In this document: positions 8,403 to 18,258 of the stretch, piece after piece
How positions within the stretch are numbered: position 1 is the stretch's first letter
Layout of the letters: each line of letters begins with the position of its first letter
NCBI GenBank assembly: GCA_023228145.1
Contig: JALOBU010000028.1
Coordinates: 1-39,848, forward strand
DNA from: Bacteroidales bacterium
GTDB taxonomy: Bacteria > Bacteroidota > Bacteroidia > Bacteroidales > CAIWKO01
Reading direction: 5' to 3'
DNA length: 39,848 nucleotides
The notes under the pieces: model-generated
Told to the model about the DNA's origin: nothing
Databases searched by the model: none
What the model saw: only the letters and a program-made list of their open reading frames with translations
Position numbers and translations under genes: made by a program

Positions 8403-8717
8403 TTCAATTTATCTAGATAATTGTATTCTTTCGCATTGATGGTAACAATTGTGTTGTGCCATTGGTGATATTTTACCTTATAACTTGAGTTGGTGCTATC
8501 TAAAAAAACATCTCAAACATTTCAATATCAGTTAATTAAATATTTATTCTTTTAAAAAATAACAGCTGCATTCATTTTCTTCTCAAGCATAAAATTACAA
8601 AATTTCTAATATCTCATATCTTTTTATTTACTATTTTTTCAACTTAATTGCAGCAATCCGTTTTTTATACCATTACTTGATATAGTTTAACCCATCTTTT
8701 TTATTCCTTATCTTTCT
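8403..8717. other. Gene-free AT-rich spacer
   Basis: This 315-bp stretch lies between two minus-strand genes. It should hold the promoter of the SBBP gene and the end of the TamB-like transcript. No clear TAnnTTTG box on the minus strand, strong stem-loop or gene was seen. Confidence 0.45.
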
Positions 8718-11700
8718 TTACAGCAGCATCTTTTTCTTCTTCCTTTTAAACAGGTCTTTCACGGTATTAAATTCTTTGCGGTAAACAAGGCCCAGGCCCT
8801 GGGTGTATGGAGAATTATATTGTAAAATATCGTACTGGTTGGTATGGTTAAACACCCTGAGCTTTAAGGCGTTTGTAATTTTCACTTCCACATCCACATC
8901 GCCTACTATCTGGTTTGAACTTCTATTAAGCCCGTTATTTTGCCCGGTAGCCACTCCGAGGTTGCTCGAAATGGAAACCCTGTCGTTAAACAATTGTGTG
9001 GATAGCGCTACCTCTACTTCTTCCTGCGAAATGTCATCGCCCGGACGGTAATTCACACCTATGTTTACATTTTTACTGATTTGCGATAACCAGTTGCTGA
9101 GCTGATTGGAAAGCACTTCGCTGGCGCTTTTCCCAAGCAGGGTGGCCCCCGAAGCGGCTGTCTGGGCAATACCCACATTGGGGCTTACAAAACTGTTAAT
9201 AACCAAAAGCGAAATAAAATTGTTATTGAGGTTTTGATTAATAGCGGCTAAATAAGGAGCTTTTTCATAATCCGTCATGTTGGGCAACTCTACCTCAAAA
9301 CTGAATTCGGGGCTGGCAAGAACATTTTTGATAAATATCACACATTCCACCGGCACATAATGGCTGTTGGTGTCAACGCCCAGCCCGGCAAGATTTGATT
9401 TCAGCTTGTAGCGGGCCACAATATCCAGTTCGGCATTATAAGGGTCGCCGTTCCATTTCACCGTACTGCCGGCGTCAATAACAAAACGTTTGTTGATGAT
9501 GTTCTGAAATGTAAACAGATAATCCCCCGAAGAAAGTATGTAGTCGCCATACATTTTCATATCACCATCGCTGGCAATGGCAATTTTGATATTACCATTT
9601 CCGATGCCGCGGATACGGTCGCCGGCCCTGGGGTCAAAAAGCAGTTGTATTTCAGCATCATCCGTTACATCAAACGACATGTCGAGATTTATCCCCTTGT
9701 TGAGCTGCATGCCTTTGAACCCATTATTGCCTTTGCTGTCTTCTTTCGACACAAAAGAAATATAGTCGCTCGACTGAAGCGTGGAAGCATAGCCCGTGGG
9801 GATAAACAACTGCGTGCCTTTCTCTGTTTTTGCCGAAATCACAAAGTTAATCCCGTTCTGGTTGCCATAAATATGCGCCGAACCTGTGGCAAAGGCTTTC
9901 CCGTAAAACACCTCATTCAAAAGCGGGTTGGTATTCAGGCACATCAGTTTTTTGGTGTTTATAGAAATATCATACGAAATGTTCTTAAACTTTTTATGAT
10001 TGATATGTCCGGTAATGATCCCCGTATCGCCTTTGTGCTGGTCAATAAATACTAAATCCTTAAACGAAAATCCGTTTTTTTCGACCTTCACTCCATCATA
10101 GGCAAAGGCATAACTGGTATTGAGATAGTTGATATGCAGCAAGGCCCTCATCACTTTCAGGCTGCCGCTCAGTTCCGGGTCGGAGGCCATACCTTTCAGG
10201 GTAAGCAACCCGGTAGCCGTTCCGCTTTGTATGGATGCAAAGCTGGAAATATACCTCGACAATGCTTTAAGCCGTAAATTATCAACATTTATGGAAAAAT
10301 CAAAATTTTCATTTTTGCCGGAAGGATAATAAAAACCGTTTGCGATAAGCGGCTTGCTTTTGCCGACAGCGCCCACATAATAAATCTCGGCATTCAGGTA
10401 TATCCCTTTGGAAATATCATCCCATTTGCTTTGCAGCAATACATCACCGAGCTTGTCGTTGTTCAGCCCGAAATCCTTTACTTTAATGTCGGCAAAAAAG
10501 ACGGGGACATTGTAAATGTCAGAGATGTACAAATTACCCGTAATAATGCCGTCGAGGTCGAATTTTTTTGCATTCGTAAGATAATCAAAATTGGAAATAT
10601 TAAAGTTGTTGAACTTTATGGAAACAACATCTTCCGGATTTTTTGAAATGGCGCCATAAATCTCAATATTCTGTTCATTGCGAAATAATTTCAGCCTGTT
10701 AAACACGATACGCGAACTGTCCATAACGACGCTGGCGTCAGTACTTAATGTCCACAAGTTGTCATCGAGGATAAGGTAGGATGGGTGAACCCCTATAAAA
10801 GTTTTTTTATTGTTAAAAGATAAAAACAAGTTGATATCTGCCGAACTATTGTTAACCGGCTTTTTGTTGTCCCATTTTATGGAGCTAAAAATGCTGTCGT
10901 GATTAACCTGCGCACCCACATCAAACGCCGACAAGAATAAACTATCGGATATTTTCAGCGTGTCAGAAGCCAGGTCAAGGTTAATGATGCCATCATCGGC
11001 CAGCACACGAAGTTTCCAGTTCATCAGTCCAAAGTTGCGGAATGAAATGCTGGAAGATTGAGCTTCCATGTCGGCTGTATTTTTAATGGAATTAAATGAG
11101 CCCTTGCAGCTCGTATTTTCTGCAAGTTTTATGTCCGGGATAAAAAACTCCGCCACAGGGGTGGCATTGTAAAGCCTTATGTCAAAATCAAAATCCTGAC
11201 GGGCAATTTCTCTTTCCACGGTATCGGCAGCAAAGTAAAAATCAGGCAGGTATTTTACTAAAAAACTTGTAAAGGAATAGGGTAATTCTAAAAAGTTAAA
11301 ATAACCCCTGAAAACAGCATCTGCATAATCGGAAGTCAAATCAAAAGTGCGATATCCCCCCGAAGTTATTTTTGTTACAAGCAACATGGAATTAAGGCTG
11401 ACAATTTTTTTGTTTCTCTTAAAACAGGCATCTTGCAAGCTAACGGAGCCGTTGATATCGTCAATACTATTTCCTGAAAAATCAATTTTCATTTTGCCCT
11501 TCACTTCAGAAATTGAATCTCTGGTAAGCAGCTTGAGTTTTGTCAGTTCGGCATGGCTCACATCCGCAGTAAAATTATAAACGGGCAGTGAATCGTTCAA
11601 ATCAATTTTACCATTAAATGCCATCATCAGATTCTTGTCGTTCACATCAATCTGCCCCTTGAAAACATTTTCTTCAAAGTTGCCATTCAGAGTGATTCCG

Positions 11701-13097
11701 GTATAGGCATAATTCTTAAACTCCAGAAGGTTCATCTTCCCGTTAAGGGTAAATGAAACCGTATTCCTGGTAAATCCCGAGCCGTTAATCTCGGCGTCAA
11801 GGCTCACATTTCCGAATGTTTCTCTGGTATTTAGCAACAGTCCTGCATTCAGGTTTTCCGTCTTTATTTTTCCATTATAAAAAATCTTATTTTGTATATT
11901 ATTAACCAGAATATCGGCGGTTACCAATCCTATATCTGTTGTCAATGTGGTGTTTGCGGCAAAGTTGGTATAAAAACCCGTCAAATTTCCTTTGAGAGTG
12001 ATATTTCCCAGGCGTTTCAGGATGTCGGGAAGATGAAGGGTGTTTGAACTTCCATTATCCGAAGCCGGCAACGCCACCTTATTGATGTCGGCAAGGGAAC
12101 TGCTGAATTGCCTGATTTTTATTTTAAAAAAAGTTTCTTTTATGGCAGGAAGGCCATTCAGGGCAATATCGGCGTTCAGGTATGTGTCGGAACCGTAATG
12201 CATCAAAAAATTCCGCGCTTTCAGGTTCGAAACCTTTCCTTTTAATTCTGAAGAAATATTTATTTCATTATTCATTCCTTTCATCGCCTGAACAAATGCT
12301 GCAATATCAAGAAGGTTTAACCTGCTCGGCCTTATGTCCGAAACGATGGTAACCTTGTGAACAAAATCTTTAAACGAGCCGAAATCGTCGTATAAAAAAG
12401 CCAGGTCAAGGTCTAAATCAGATTTCAGGGTTCGGGCAAGCAGATTGTTCACGACAATGTTTCTTCGTGAAACTTTTGCCAGCGAAGAAAAACGTTTCAC
12501 AGCAAAACCGCTTTTTTCATAAAAGGATAAATTTTTTATTTCGGAAGCCACAGAATCCTGAATTATTGCAACATTTCTCATGTCTAAATTCAAACCGGCA
12601 ATGCCGATATTGCTGAAATCCACCATGCCGGGCTTATGCATCTTGTTATCGTCCACATAACTGAAAGCGGAATTGTAAATCTGAAGCTTATCAATCTTCA
12701 GTTTTAGGGGGTAATCATATTTTTTCTTTTCTTCATCCGATTTAAAATAATCAACCAGAAACTGTAGGTTGGTTTTTTCCTCATGCTTATACTTATGCAG
12801 GTGAAATGCGGTGTTGTCAAGTATTACTTTTCTGAGTTCAAAATAATTACCTTTAATATTATAATCCCCGAGTTTTACATTAATTTTTTCTGCAGTGATG
12901 AGCGGGTTTTGGTGCAGGTCGTCAATATATACATCTTTTAAGGTTACATCCATAAAAAACCTGATATCAACTTTCCCGATGCTGACTTTTGTTTTGAGTT
13001 CTTCCGAAAGGTAAGCAGAAACCCTTTGTGCCATATAGGTTTGAACAATATTGCTTTGTATAATAACAAACAATGCGGCGGGAAAAACAAGCAGCAC
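8718..13097 (-). CDS. TamB-like translocation/assembly module protein (DUF490)
   Basis: A protein of at least 1459 residues. An N-terminal hydrophobic anchor is followed by an AsmA-like start (SNIVQTYMAQRVSAYLSEELKTKV) and a very long, beta-strand-rich body with alternating polar and hydrophobic residues. The C-terminal third matches the TamB/DUF490 domain: GRFxF-like strands, SGDYLFTFQNIINKRFVID, PYNAELDIVARYKL, then near the end ISKNVNIGVNYRPGD and LSTQLFNDRVSISSNLG. TamB proteins anchor in the inner membrane, span the periplasm as a lipid-groove bridge and support outer-membrane assembly or phospholipid transport. The first accepted start codon is GTG at 13097. However, the frame is open a further 60 nt upstream and encodes a Lys-rich leader plus the rest of the membrane segment (KKLNKILIILYAV), so the true start is probably upstream at a rare codon. 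It is divergent from tsaD. Confidence 0.85.
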   Translation of the reverse strand: MLLVFPAALFVIIQSNIVQTYMAQRVSAYLSEELKTKVSIGKVDIRFFMDVTLKDVYIDDLHQNPLITAEKINVKLGDYNIKGNYFELRKVILDNTAFHLHKYKHEEKTNLQFLVDYFKSDEEKKKYDYPLKLKIDKLQIYNSAFSYVDDNKMHKPGMVDFSNIGIAGLNLDMRNVAIIQDSVASEIKNLSFYEKSGFAVKRFSSLAKVSRRNIVVNNLLARTLKSDLDLDLAFLYDDFGSFKDFVHKVTIVSDIRPSRLNLLDIAAFVQAMKGMNNEINISSELKGKVSNLKARNFLMHYGSDTYLNADIALNGLPAIKETFFKIKIRQFSSSLADINKVALPASDNGSSNTLHLPDILKRLGNITLKGNLTGFYTNFAANTTLTTDIGLVTADILVNNIQNKIFYNGKIKTENLNAGLLLNTRETFGNVSLDAEINGSGFTRNTVSFTLNGKMNLLEFKNYAYTGITLNGNFEENVFKGQIDVNDKNLMMAFNGKIDLNDSLPVYNFTADVSHAELTKLKLLTRDSISEVKGKMKIDFSGNSIDDINGSVSLQDACFKRNKKIVSLNSMLLVTKITSGGYRTFDLTSDYADAVFRGYFNFLELPYSFTSFLVKYLPDFYFAADTVEREIARQDFDFDIRLYNATPVAEFFIPDIKLAENTSCKGSFNSIKNTADMEAQSSSISFRNFGLMNWKLRVLADDGIINLDLASDTLKISDSLFLSAFDVGAQVNHDSIFSSIKWDNKKPVNNSSADINLFLSFNNKKTFIGVHPSYLILDDNLWTLSTDASVVMDSSRIVFNRLKLFRNEQNIEIYGAISKNPEDVVSIKFNNFNISNFDYLTNAKKFDLDGIITGNLYISDIYNVPVFFADIKVKDFGLNNDKLGDVLLQSKWDDISKGIYLNAEIYYVGAVGKSKPLIANGFYYPSGKNENFDFSINVDNLRLKALSRYISSFASIQSGTATGLLTLKGMASDPELSGSLKVMRALLHINYLNTSYAFAYDGVKVEKNGFSFKDLVFIDQHKGDTGIITGHINHKKFKNISYDISINTKKLMCLNTNPLLNEVFYGKAFATGSAHIYGNQNGINFVISAKTEKGTQLFIPTGYASTLQSSDYISFVSKEDSKGNNGFKGMQLNKGINLDMSFDVTDDAEIQLLFDPRAGDRIRGIGNGNIKIAIASDGDMKMYGDYILSSGDYLFTFQNIINKRFVIDAGSTVKWNGDPYNAELDIVARYKLKSNLAGLGVDTNSHYVPVECVIFIKNVLASPEFSFEVELPNMTDYEKAPYLAAINQNLNNNFISLLVINSFVSPNVGIAQTAASGATLLGKSASEVLSNQLSNWLSQISKNVNIGVNYRPGDDISQEEVEVALSTQLFNDRVSISSNLGVATGQNNGLNRSSNQIVGDVDVEVKITNALKLRVFNHTNQYDILQYNSPYTQGLGLVYRKEFNTVKDLFKRKKKKMLL

Positions 13098-13133
13098 TGC
13101 ATAAAGGATGATTAATATTTTATTTAATTTCTT

Positions 13134-13141
13134 TATTTTTG
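13134..13141 (+). promoter_or_regulatory. Putative -7 box of tsaD
   Basis: TATTTTTG matches the Bacteroidota -7 consensus TAnnTTTG and lies 16 bp before the tsaD ATG. No good TTTG -33 element is seen at the usual distance. It overlaps the codons that probably encode the N-terminus of the divergent TamB-like protein. Confidence 0.5.
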
Positions 13142-13157
13142 AAAACTTTTTCTGTTC

Positions 13158-14180
13158 ATGAACTCATATATCTTAGGCATCGAATCGTCATGCGATGACA
13201 CCTCAGCAGCCGTTGCCAACAACAACCTCCTGCTTTCCAATGTCGTAGCCAGCCAGGAAATTCATAAAAACTATGGCGGGGTTGTGCCTGAATATGCTTC
13301 ACGCGCCCACCAGATTAATATTATCCCTGTTATTGACCATGCGTTGCAGAAAGCAAATGTACAAAAAAATCAATTATCAGCTATCGCTTTTACACGTGGC
13401 CCCGGCCTGCTGGGTTCATTAATTGTGGGGGTTTCCGTCGCAAAAGCCATGGCATTGGTGCTGAAAATACCCATGATAGAAATTGACCACATACAGGCAC
13501 ATGTGCTTTCTCATTTTATTGCCGAGCCGGATATTGACAGGCAGCATCCGCAGTTTCCTTATTTATGCCTGTTGGTCTCGGGCGGGCATACCCAGATAAT
13601 TATGGTGAAAAGCTTTTCAGAGTTTCACACCCTCAGCAACACCATTGACGATGCTGCAGGCGAGACTTTCGACAAAGCTGCAAAAATTCTGGGGCTCCCA
13701 TACCCAGGCGGTCTGCAAATAGACAAGTATGCCCGGCAGGGCAATCCCAAAACTTATAAATTCCCTGAACCCAAAACCCCGGATAAGCATTTCAGCTTCA
13801 GCGGGCTAAAAACATCTTTTCTGTACTTCATCAGGGATGAATTAAAAAAAGATCCTCTTTTTATTGAACATCACATCCATGACCTTTGCGCCTCCATACA
13901 ACAAACCATCATCAATATCCTTGTCAAAAAATTAATACATATTTCCGAGCAAAACGGCATAAAAGAAATTTCCATCTCAGGGGGTGTTTCGGCGAATTCA
14001 TTGCTGCGAAATACGCTGTCGGAAATCCGGGAAAAGCAGCGGTGGAACCTCTTCCTTCCCAAGCCTGAATTCTGTACCGACAATGCCGCCATGATAGCTG
14101 TGGCAGGGTATTATAAATTTTTAAATAATGACTTTGCGGATATAAAGTCGGTGCCTTATACACGATATAAGGGAAAATGA
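13158..14180 (+). CDS. tsaD: tRNA N6-adenosine threonylcarbamoyltransferase TsaD
   Basis: A 340-residue protein of normal family length. It transfers the threonylcarbamoyl group from threonylcarbamoyl-AMP to A37 of ANN-decoding tRNAs (t6A synthesis), working in the cytoplasm with TsaB and TsaE. The N-terminus is diagnostic (ILGIESSCDDTSAAV), followed by GGVVPEYASRAH, the metal-binding HIQAH (H111 and H115), LLVSGGHTQI, DDAAGETFDKAAK, the ASKHA nucleotide-binding residues, and ISGGVSANSLLR with CTDNAAMIA near the end. The start ATG at 13158 begins the conserved region immediately. It is a single-gene unit divergent from the TamB-like gene, with 60 bp between the two starts as called. Confidence 0.97.
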   Translation: MNSYILGIESSCDDTSAAVANNNLLLSNVVASQEIHKNYGGVVPEYASRAHQINIIPVIDHALQKANVQKNQLSAIAFTRGPGLLGSLIVGVSVAKAMALVLKIPMIEIDHIQAHVLSHFIAEPDIDRQHPQFPYLCLLVSGGHTQIIMVKSFSEFHTLSNTIDDAAGETFDKAAKILGLPYPGGLQIDKYARQGNPKTYKFPEPKTPDKHFSFSGLKTSFLYFIRDELKKDPLFIEHHIHDLCASIQQTIINILVKKLIHISEQNGIKEISISGGVSANSLLRNTLSEIREKQRWNLFLPKPEFCTDNAAMIAVAGYYKFLNNDFADIKSVPYTRYKGK

Positions 14181-14223
14181 CAAAAAATTTATCACTATTG
14201 TCAGTGATCTTCGGATAAAAATA

Positions 14224-14231
14224 TAATTTTG
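14224..14231 (+). promoter_or_regulatory. Putative -7 box of the lipoprotein gene
   Basis: TAATTTTG fits TAnnTTTG and lies 20 bp before the ATG at 14252. A weak -33 candidate (ATTG at 14197-14200) is 23 nt upstream, slightly too far. A small perfect hairpin ATCACT/AGTGAT (14191-14208) lies between the tsaD stop and this box. Confidence 0.55.
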
Positions 14232-14251
14232 CACAAACCAATAAAATTTCC

Positions 14252-14779
14252 ATGAAAAAATTTTTTAACATCTTTTTGGTATTATCAGCCGTAGCATTTA
14301 TGTGTGCTTGTTCAGGCAATGACGAAAATATTATCGTCAATAATAAAATCGCATACTCCAGTGATATGGAATATGAAAAATGGATGGGGGGCGATAAACT
14401 GGTAAAAGATATAGCCCACTCGGGGAAATACTCTAGCCGTCTTGATTCAAACAATGCCTATAGTTTTGGATTTACCCAACTGTTATCCGAAATCGGCGAC
14501 ACCATCCCTAAAGTCGTATCCGTTAATTTCTGGCTGCACTATCCCGAAATAGGCATCTCCAGCCAGCTGGTCATCAGCATTGATTCGGCAGGTAAAAATA
14601 TTTTTTGGCTTGGGCATCCGCTCAAAGATTCCATTAGCCAACCCAATCAGTGGAAGGAGATTAAAACATCTTTTACCCTGCCCGTAAACTTGCAGCCTGA
14701 TAACAAAATCAACATCTATGTCTGGAGCAACGACAAAAGGACTTTTTACATGGATGATTTGACTATAAGTTTCCCCTGA
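14252..14779 (+). CDS. Lipoprotein with jelly-roll (CBM-like) domain, function unknown
   Basis: A 175-residue protein with a lipoprotein signal peptide; the likely lipidated cysteine is C20 (AFMCAC-S). The mature part reads like a single carbohydrate-binding-type beta-sandwich: SSDMEYEKW near the start, HSGKYSSRLDSNNAYSFGF, SVNFWLHYPE, QWKEIKTSFTLP, and FYMDDLTISF at the end. That is the strand order of CBM4/9-like modules, which end in a conserved 'yiDDi' strand. It is probably exposed on a membrane facing the periplasm or outside. No enzyme residues are evident. It has its own promoter-like box and is not clearly in an operon. Confidence 0.75.
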   Translation: MKKFFNIFLVLSAVAFMCACSGNDENIIVNNKIAYSSDMEYEKWMGGDKLVKDIAHSGKYSSRLDSNNAYSFGFTQLLSEIGDTIPKVVSVNFWLHYPEIGISSQLVISIDSAGKNIFWLGHPLKDSISQPNQWKEIKTSFTLPVNLQPDNKINIYVWSNDKRTFYMDDLTISFP

Positions 14780-14845
14780 TTATTTCCGCGCATCAACACT
14801 ATTGCAGCTTAAAGAGTAATTTTTCAAAAATATCTTACTAAAATT

Positions 14846-15691
14846 ATGAAAATTCTTTTTGTAACTGCTGAGCATTTCAAACTCGACGGAGGGGCTTGTT
14901 TCGGTGTGGTACCAAAATCTTTATGGAGTCAAATTTACCCGGCAGATGAAAATAATATGATAGTTTTTGCCCTCCGGAACCTTTTGGTTAAAGAGGAAAA
15001 CAGAATGATTCTCTTTGATACCGGAGTGGGAAACAAACAGGACGAAAAGTTCAGAAGCCATTTTTATATAAGCGGCGAAAATAATCTTATGGATTCCTTA
15101 CATTCACTTGGTTTTTCACCAGATGATATTACCGATGTAGTGCATACTCACCTTCATTTTGACCATTGCGGAGGCACATTCCGGAAAAACAAGGCAGGCG
15201 ATATCGTTCCAACTTTTAAAAATGCTGTTCTCTGGTGCTCACAGGCACAATGGAACTGGGCCAACAAGCCTAATAAGCGTGAAAAAGCTTCTTTTCTGAT
15301 AGAGAACCTGTCCCCTATGGAACAAAGCGGGAAACTTAGACTTATTGAAAAAGAAAAACAGTTCACCGAAAACATTTTTCTGCGCTTTTCCAACGGGCAT
15401 ACCGAAGGGCAAATCATTCCCATAATACGCCACAAGGATAAAACGCTGGCCTATATGGCTGACTTTATTCCAACTACTGCCCATATTCCCATGCCTTATG
15501 TGGCGGCTTTTGACACAAGGCCTTTGCTTTCGATGGATGAAAAACAAAACTTCCTGAATGAGGCTGTGGAAAATAATTATATTTTGCTTTTTCAGCACGA
15601 TGCACTGAATGAATGTTGCACGTTGCAAAACACGGGAAAAGGCATCCGCCTTAAAGAAAAAGGAACGCTCGATTTTTTTCTGAACACTTGA
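14846..15691 (+). CDS. MBL-fold metallo-hydrolase
   Basis: A 281-residue soluble protein with the full set of metallo-beta-lactamase-fold metal ligands. HTHLHFDHCGG gives H102, H104, D106 and H107; NGHTEGQ gives H185, ADF gives D206 and LFQHDA gives H251. The layout, with a long N-terminal strand region ending ILFDTGVG, resembles the lactonase-like/quorum-quenching subgroup, whose members cleave lactones or other small esters. The substrate is not determinable from sequence. It starts 66 bp after the lipoprotein gene with no clear consensus promoter (TAATTTTT at 14817-14824 is one mismatch off), so read-through from that gene is plausible. Confidence 0.88.
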   Translation: MKILFVTAEHFKLDGGACFGVVPKSLWSQIYPADENNMIVFALRNLLVKEENRMILFDTGVGNKQDEKFRSHFYISGENNLMDSLHSLGFSPDDITDVVHTHLHFDHCGGTFRKNKAGDIVPTFKNAVLWCSQAQWNWANKPNKREKASFLIENLSPMEQSGKLRLIEKEKQFTENIFLRFSNGHTEGQIIPIIRHKDKTLAYMADFIPTTAHIPMPYVAAFDTRPLLSMDEKQNFLNEAVENNYILLFQHDALNECCTLQNTGKGIRLKEKGTLDFFLNT

Positions 15692-15742
15692 ACAAAACAA
15701 TAAATAAAAGCCTCTTATAAAAAAATACCAACAGGTTTTTTA

Positions 15743-15775
15743 TTTAGCCAAATCTGACAGCAATGCTTATTTTTG
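15743..15775 (+). promoter_or_regulatory. Putative promoter of pheT
   Basis: TATTTTTG (15768-15775) matches the -7 consensus. TTTA (15743-15746) is a one-mismatch -33 element with 21 nt between. The ATG of pheT follows 18 bp downstream. Confidence 0.6.
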
Positions 15776-15793
15776 TAAAAAATTATTTTCGCA

Positions 15794-18253
15794 ATGAAAA
15801 TATCATACAACTGGCTGAAACAATACACAGGCATTGAAGCAAACCCTGAAGACTTATCAAAACTGCTTACGGATTGCGGTCTGGAAGTGGAAGCCATAGA
15901 ACATAAAGGCATTGATAAAAGCCGGCTTGAAGGTATCGTAATTGGTCTGGTGGTTGATAAATGCAAGCATCCCAATGCCGACAAGCTCAGCCTCACAAAA
16001 GTAGATGTTGGCTCGGGTGATTTACTTTCAATTGTTTGCGGCGCTCCCAATGTTGATAAAGGTCAGAAAGTGCTGGTGGCTACTGTGGGAACAAAAATGT
16101 CAACCCCCAAAGGAGAATTTGTGCTGCAAAAAACCAAGCTGCGCGGCGAGCTGTCAGAAGGGATGATATGTGCCGAAGACGAACTCGGCCTGGGTGATTC
16201 GCATGAAGGCATTATGATTCTTGACAATGAAGCGCCTGTTGGCAAAGCAGCGAAAGATTACTTTGATGCAGGTGAAGATTTTGTTTTTGAGATTGGATTA
16301 ACGCCAAACCGTTCGGATGCCACCTCACATATCGGTGTTGCCCGTGATGTTATTGCCGTGCTGAACTGCCGTAACGACAGCACGCACCAAATAAAACTAC
16401 CTGATGTTAGTCAATTCAAACCCGACAATCAAAGTCTTAAAATAGATATTGTAGTTGAAGACACAGAAGCCTGTCCACGATATACAGGATTGGCCATCCG
16501 CAATGTTGAAGTTAAAGAATCGCCTGCCTGGCTTCAGGAAAAAATAAAATCCGTGGGTGTGCGCCCCATTAACAACATTGTTGATATTACCAATTATGTG
16601 CTTTTTGAAACAGGCCAGCCACTGCATGCCTTTGATGCCGATGTTATCACAGGCAAGACGGTGATAGTAAAAAAACTTCCGCAAGACACCGCATTCCGCA
16701 CACTGGATGGCGTGGAACGTAAATTGAATTCTTCCGACCTGATGATATGCAACAGCAAGGAAGGCATGTGCATTGCCGGGGTGTTCGGAGGCGAAAAATC
16801 GGGAGTAACAAACACCACGAAAAATATTTTTCTGGAAAGCGCTTATTTCAGTCCGGGAGGCATACGGAAAACATCAAAATATCACGGTCTGAAGACGGAT
16901 GCCTCTTTCCGTTTCGAAAGAGGTGCCGACCCAAACATAACAATTTATGCCATTAAACGCGCAGCATTACTCATTAAAGAAATCGCTGGCGGAGATATTT
17001 CATCGGATATTGTTGATGTTTACCCTCAAGTTATCGAAGACAAAAAAATTACTTATTCCTTAGACAAACTGGATGCGGTAGCCGGAAAACATATTGAAAA
17101 ACAAAAAGTGCTTAACATTCTGACTTCACTTGAAATAAAAGTGAATTCGGATAGTGAAAATATCCTTACGTTATCCGTGCCCCCTTTAAAAACCGATGTA
17201 ACAAGAGAGATAGATGTTACTGAGGAAATACTGCGTATCTACGGTTATAATAATATTGAATTCAGTGAATTGCTCACAACCTCTTTAAGCTACTTTCCAA
17301 AGCCTGATCCTGAAAAAATGCAGAATATAATTTCTGATTACCTCACTGCAAAAGGGTTTTATGAAATTATCACGAATTCGCTTAGCAAATCCGATTATTA
17401 TTCTTCTAATGAAAATATCTTTCAAACGGGAGAGCTTGTTCCCATCTTTAACCCGCTGAGCAAAGAACTGAATGTGATGCGTCAAACCATGCTGTTCAGC
17501 GGCCTCGAATGTGTTTCACATAATAAAAATCATAAAAACAACAATACTCTTTTTTATGAGTTCGGGAAAGTATATTTCCGCAAAGACACCGTTTCGGACA
17601 ACCCACTCGAAAAGTATCAGGAATTTCGCCGCCTGGCTTTATTTGCAAGCGGAAATATCGTCAACGATTCATGGGATGCCGATGAAAAACAAGCTGATTT
17701 TTACTTTATAAAAGCAATGGCAGATAATATTTTCAAACGCCTAGCCATTGACATAAAAAATTTAAGCATTCTTGAAAATTCAACACCTGCCCTTTACAGC
17801 AATCAGTTAGGTTATGTTTATTATAATAAAATGGTTTGTAATTTAGGATGCCTTCATCCATCGATTACCGGGCAGTTTGATATTAAAGGCCCTGTGTTTT
17901 TTGCTGAATTCGACTGGGACATGATGGTTTTTGACCTGCCTACAAAAAGCATAAAATACCATGAAATAAGCAGGTTCCCGGAAGTAAAGCGCGACCTTGC
18001 CTTGTTGTTAAACAAATCGGTAAAATACGCTGAAGTCGAGCAAATAGCTTATGAAACAGAACCCAAACTGGTTAAAAAAGTTGAACTTTTCGATATTTAT
18101 GAAAGTGAAGACATAGGCCGTGATAAAAAATCCTATGCCGTAAGTTATATCTTGCAAGATGAAGAAAGGACACTGACAGACGAACGTATTGAAAAAACCA
18201 TGACCAAACTCATACAAGCTTATAAAACCAAGCTTGATGCCGAAATAAGATAA
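15794..18253 (+). CDS. pheT: Phenylalanyl-tRNA synthetase beta subunit
   Basis: An 819-residue protein of the usual bacterial length. Together with PheS (not in this window) it forms the heterotetrameric enzyme that charges tRNA-Phe. Domains in order: start MKISYNWLKQYTGI; EMAP/tRNA-binding domain at about 40-155 (HPNADKLSLTKVDVG, IVCGAPNV, LRGELSEGMICAEDELGLG); B3/B4 editing domain at about 215-375 (PINNIVDITNYV, GQPLHAFDAD, GVFGGEKSGVT); B5 domain at about 405-475; catalytic-like core at about 480-700; and the anticodon-binding FDX-ACB domain at the C-terminus (FPEVKRDLALLL, RTLTDERI). All landmarks are intact. It heads a run of close downstream genes. Confidence 0.97.
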   Translation: MKISYNWLKQYTGIEANPEDLSKLLTDCGLEVEAIEHKGIDKSRLEGIVIGLVVDKCKHPNADKLSLTKVDVGSGDLLSIVCGAPNVDKGQKVLVATVGTKMSTPKGEFVLQKTKLRGELSEGMICAEDELGLGDSHEGIMILDNEAPVGKAAKDYFDAGEDFVFEIGLTPNRSDATSHIGVARDVIAVLNCRNDSTHQIKLPDVSQFKPDNQSLKIDIVVEDTEACPRYTGLAIRNVEVKESPAWLQEKIKSVGVRPINNIVDITNYVLFETGQPLHAFDADVITGKTVIVKKLPQDTAFRTLDGVERKLNSSDLMICNSKEGMCIAGVFGGEKSGVTNTTKNIFLESAYFSPGGIRKTSKYHGLKTDASFRFERGADPNITIYAIKRAALLIKEIAGGDISSDIVDVYPQVIEDKKITYSLDKLDAVAGKHIEKQKVLNILTSLEIKVNSDSENILTLSVPPLKTDVTREIDVTEEILRIYGYNNIEFSELLTTSLSYFPKPDPEKMQNIISDYLTAKGFYEIITNSLSKSDYYSSNENIFQTGELVPIFNPLSKELNVMRQTMLFSGLECVSHNKNHKNNNTLFYEFGKVYFRKDTVSDNPLEKYQEFRRLALFASGNIVNDSWDADEKQADFYFIKAMADNIFKRLAIDIKNLSILENSTPALYSNQLGYVYYNKMVCNLGCLHPSITGQFDIKGPVFFAEFDWDMMVFDLPTKSIKYHEISRFPEVKRDLALLLNKSVKYAEVEQIAYETEPKLVKKVELFDIYESEDIGRDKKSYAVSYILQDEERTLTDERIEKTMTKLIQAYKTKLDAEIR

Positions 18254-18258
18254 TTAAT

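Noticed and set aside
13924..14454. A 176-codon minus-strand open frame opposite tsaD and the lipoprotein gene
   Set aside because: It lies antisense across two well-supported genes and their spacer and has no recognisable domain.
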